A stretch of 7,757 nucleotides of DNA from Bacteroidota bacterium (GTDB taxonomy: Bacteria; Bacteroidota; Bacteroidia; Chitinophagales; Chitinophagaceae): contig JAFAGE010000336.1 of the NCBI GenBank assembly GCA_023423015.1, forward strand, positions 1-7,757, read 5' to 3'. This document shows positions 6,639 through 7,757 of the stretch, one piece after another (position 1 is the stretch's first letter; each line of letters opens with the position of its first letter). The position numbers and the translations under genes are program-made. A model generated the notes under the pieces. The model was not told where the DNA came from, made no database searches, and saw only the letters and a program-made list of their open reading frames with translations.

Positions 6639-7432
6639 CGCGTATCAAAACACAAAGAAGCACCGATCGAAAAAAGTTCGGATTGGCGCTGCAACTCGCT
6701 ATTGGTGAGGTCGGCCGAATAGGTGTAACTCAAATGAAACTTGAAGTTTCTCCATCCCCCTTTTATCACTAGTGCAGGTTCCCACATAAGGTGGAAAGGT
6801 TTTTCATGTAAGAGGAGAAATTGGCCGGTTGTATACAATTCCCGCTCGGGAATGAAATATTGTTCGCGAACAGAAAAATTTACCCCCGAAAAACGAGACA
6901 GGAATCCGAAGGTGAATGTTCTCTTTGGATTATTGTACGCGATTGCAGGTTGCACAAAATATACGGAGTGCCTGATCATCGAATTTCCTGTGTGATGATT
7001 GTTGCGGATATTTCCGGTGCCAATACCCGCATAAGTTTCATAGTGCCAGCCCTTCGACATTGGAACCAGGTAACCGGCACCAAGTTCAAAACGCTTTTGG
7101 TTAACCTTATCAATTGATTCAGTGCCTTTATCCCTGGCCATAGAATAACCTGCAATTATGCCCAGGCGCTCTGTTGGAAGAAAAGAGGTTTGCAAATCAA
7201 CGCCTGAAGTGGGATCCCCCGAAGAACTTGTTATTTCAAAATTCAAGGCATTTTTGTCGGCAGACAAAGGCGTGTTTGGCTTAGAAGGAACGTAATAGAG
7301 ATTTTCCATTTGCCTGTCGATCCGTACATAATATGGATCGGCAATCTCGCCAACCGGTGAACATGCAGCAAACATACACCAAGGGAGAGTAACAAAAAGA
7401 ATCCGGAGGGAAGAGCAGTTGGGCCGTTTCAT
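6629..7432 (-). CDS. predicted lipoprotein, beta-rich, possibly barrel-like
   Basis: This 267-residue protein has an N-terminal export signal: basic MKRPN, a hydrophobic run (about 9-21) and the lipobox-like FAAC with Cys24 as the predicted lipidated residue. The following SPVGE is not an obvious Bacteroidota surface-export signal, so a periplasm-facing location is the simplest guess. The mature part shows alternating hydrophobic and polar segments rich in aromatics and glycines, for example LGIIAGYSMAR (90-100), FELGAGYLVP (115-124), HYETYAGIGTGN (130-141), FTFGFLSRFSGVNFSV (173-188), FHLSYTYSA (232-240) and a final LFSIGASLCF strand (253-262). This resembles an outer-membrane beta-barrel, but no named family is recognised. 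It is transcribed alone, convergent to DUF1059. Its C-terminal end contains one CTTTCAC copy (6626-6632, overlapping the stop). The start ATG 7432 gives a clean signal sequence. Confidence 0.75.
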   Translation of the reverse strand: MKRPNCSSLRILFVTLPWCMFAACSPVGEIADPYYVRIDRQMENLYYVPSKPNTPLSADKNALNFEITSSSGDPTSGVDLQTSFLPTERLGIIAGYSMARDKGTESIDKVNQKRFELGAGYLVPMSKGWHYETYAGIGTGNIRNNHHTGNSMIRHSVYFVQPAIAYNNPKRTFTFGFLSRFSGVNFSVREQYFIPERELYTTGQFLLLHEKPFHLMWEPALVIKGGWRNFKFHLSYTYSADLTNSELQRQSELFSIGASLCFDTRKK

Positions 7433-7709
7433 TACAGACGATTTAGGTTAGGCGCTTACTAATTGCAGGTTTCAGCATTCCTGCGTTTTAATCGGGAAGG
7501 AACTATTATGCGCCAAACTTAAACCCATAAAAAGCAGAATGCAAATTGATAATTGCAAGCATCCGGCAATCGAAAACCATTTTATACAAAAAGCTTATTA
7601 ACGATGAGAAGAAAGTCGGGAATTTTGCAGCCACCGGCGTTTCGGTATAAGCGATTAGCGATTTCCGCAAAACATTGTCAGCCCAGTTGCAGATTCTGCA
7701 AAACATCAC
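7433..7709. other. intergenic region without a convincing gene
   Basis: This stretch lies upstream of the lipoprotein gene and should hold its promoter and leader on the minus strand, although no clear Bacteroidota -33/-7 promoter could be identified. A hairpin GCAGG (7465-7469) / CCTGC (7480-7484) is followed on the plus strand by GTTTTAA; it could be a weak terminator or a structured leader of the lipoprotein mRNA. A short direct repeat GCGATT occurs at 7651-7656 and 7659-7664. A 67-codon open frame on the minus strand has no recognisable family features and is not called. Confidence 0.6.
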
Positions 7710-7730
7710 CTTTCACCTTTCACCTTTCAC
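7710..7730. repeat. second tandem CTTTCAC heptamer array, three units
   Basis: Three perfect CTTTCAC units in the same orientation as the array at 5714-5762, preceded by a partial unit (CATCAC, 7704-7709). The array ends where the adapter-like sequence begins, so the true number of units in the genome may be larger. Confidence 0.85.
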
Positions 7731-7732
7731 CA

Positions 7733-7757
7733 TGTCACTTATACACATCTGACGCTG
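7733..7757. other. Illumina Nextera transposase adapter remnant
   Basis: The final 25 bases match the Nextera mosaic-end read-through sequence followed by the start of the index-side adapter (TTATACACATCT then GACGCTG) at 24 of 25 positions, the single difference being A at 7737 where the adapter has T. This is library-construction sequence left at the contig end, not genomic DNA. Confidence 0.93.

Noticed and set aside
7506..7709. 67-codon minus-strand open frame starting with GTG in the right-hand intergenic region
   Set aside because: It has no recognisable domain or signal, starts at the edge of the heptamer array and has no ribosome-binding site; it looks like a chance open frame.
7704..7757. 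Transposon end or attachment site at the right edge
   Set aside because: The mosaic-end-like sequence is the synthetic Nextera adapter joined to index-side adapter bases, not a natural insertion.

Overview
The window looks like chromosomal DNA from a Bacteroidota bacterium, probably a Chitinophagaceae-like soil or freshwater lineage. This rests on moderate GC, short gene gaps with almost no Shine-Dalgarno signal, an E1-alpha/E1-beta fusion, a DsrE-family exported protein beside a DUF1059 protein, and a lipoprotein of the kind common in that phylum. The taxonomy is an inference from gene style; no marker gene is present. The last 25 bases are an almost exact match to the Illumina Nextera transposase adapter, so the right edge is a draft contig end carrying non-genomic sequence.

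Left block (1-4733, plus strand): four genes with gaps of 18, 29 and 30 bp form an apparent operon. They are a 5'-truncated 2-oxoacid dehydrogenase E1 with fused alpha and beta parts and an added C-terminal lipoyl domain, a short-chain dehydrogenase/reductase (SDR) with Phe in place of the catalytic Tyr, a RhaT-like sugar-proton symporter, and a CtBP-like D-2-hydroxyacid dehydrogenase. An AraC-family regulator follows on the same strand (4819-5679), 85 bp downstream. Together they read as uptake of a small sugar or polyol, NAD-linked redox steps on it or its acid, and oxidative decarboxylation of a 2-oxoacid to an acyl-CoA, under substrate-responsive control. The substrate cannot be read from the sequence. 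The operon's promoter, the start of E1 and any E2/E3 genes lie left of the window.

Middle (5680-6575): an intergenic region with a tandem heptamer repeat (unit CTTTCAC), then an exported DsrE-family protein and a 57-residue DUF1059 protein, both on the plus strand.

Right block (6629-7757): a minus-strand predicted lipoprotein, beta-rich and possibly barrel-like, convergent with the DUF1059 gene. It is followed by about 325 bp without a convincing gene, holding a weak hairpin, a second CTTTCAC array and the adapter remnant.

The most notable points are the E1-lipoyl fusion, the SDR lacking its catalytic Tyr, the uncharacterised catabolic operon they belong to, the dispersed heptamer repeat, and the adapter contamination.
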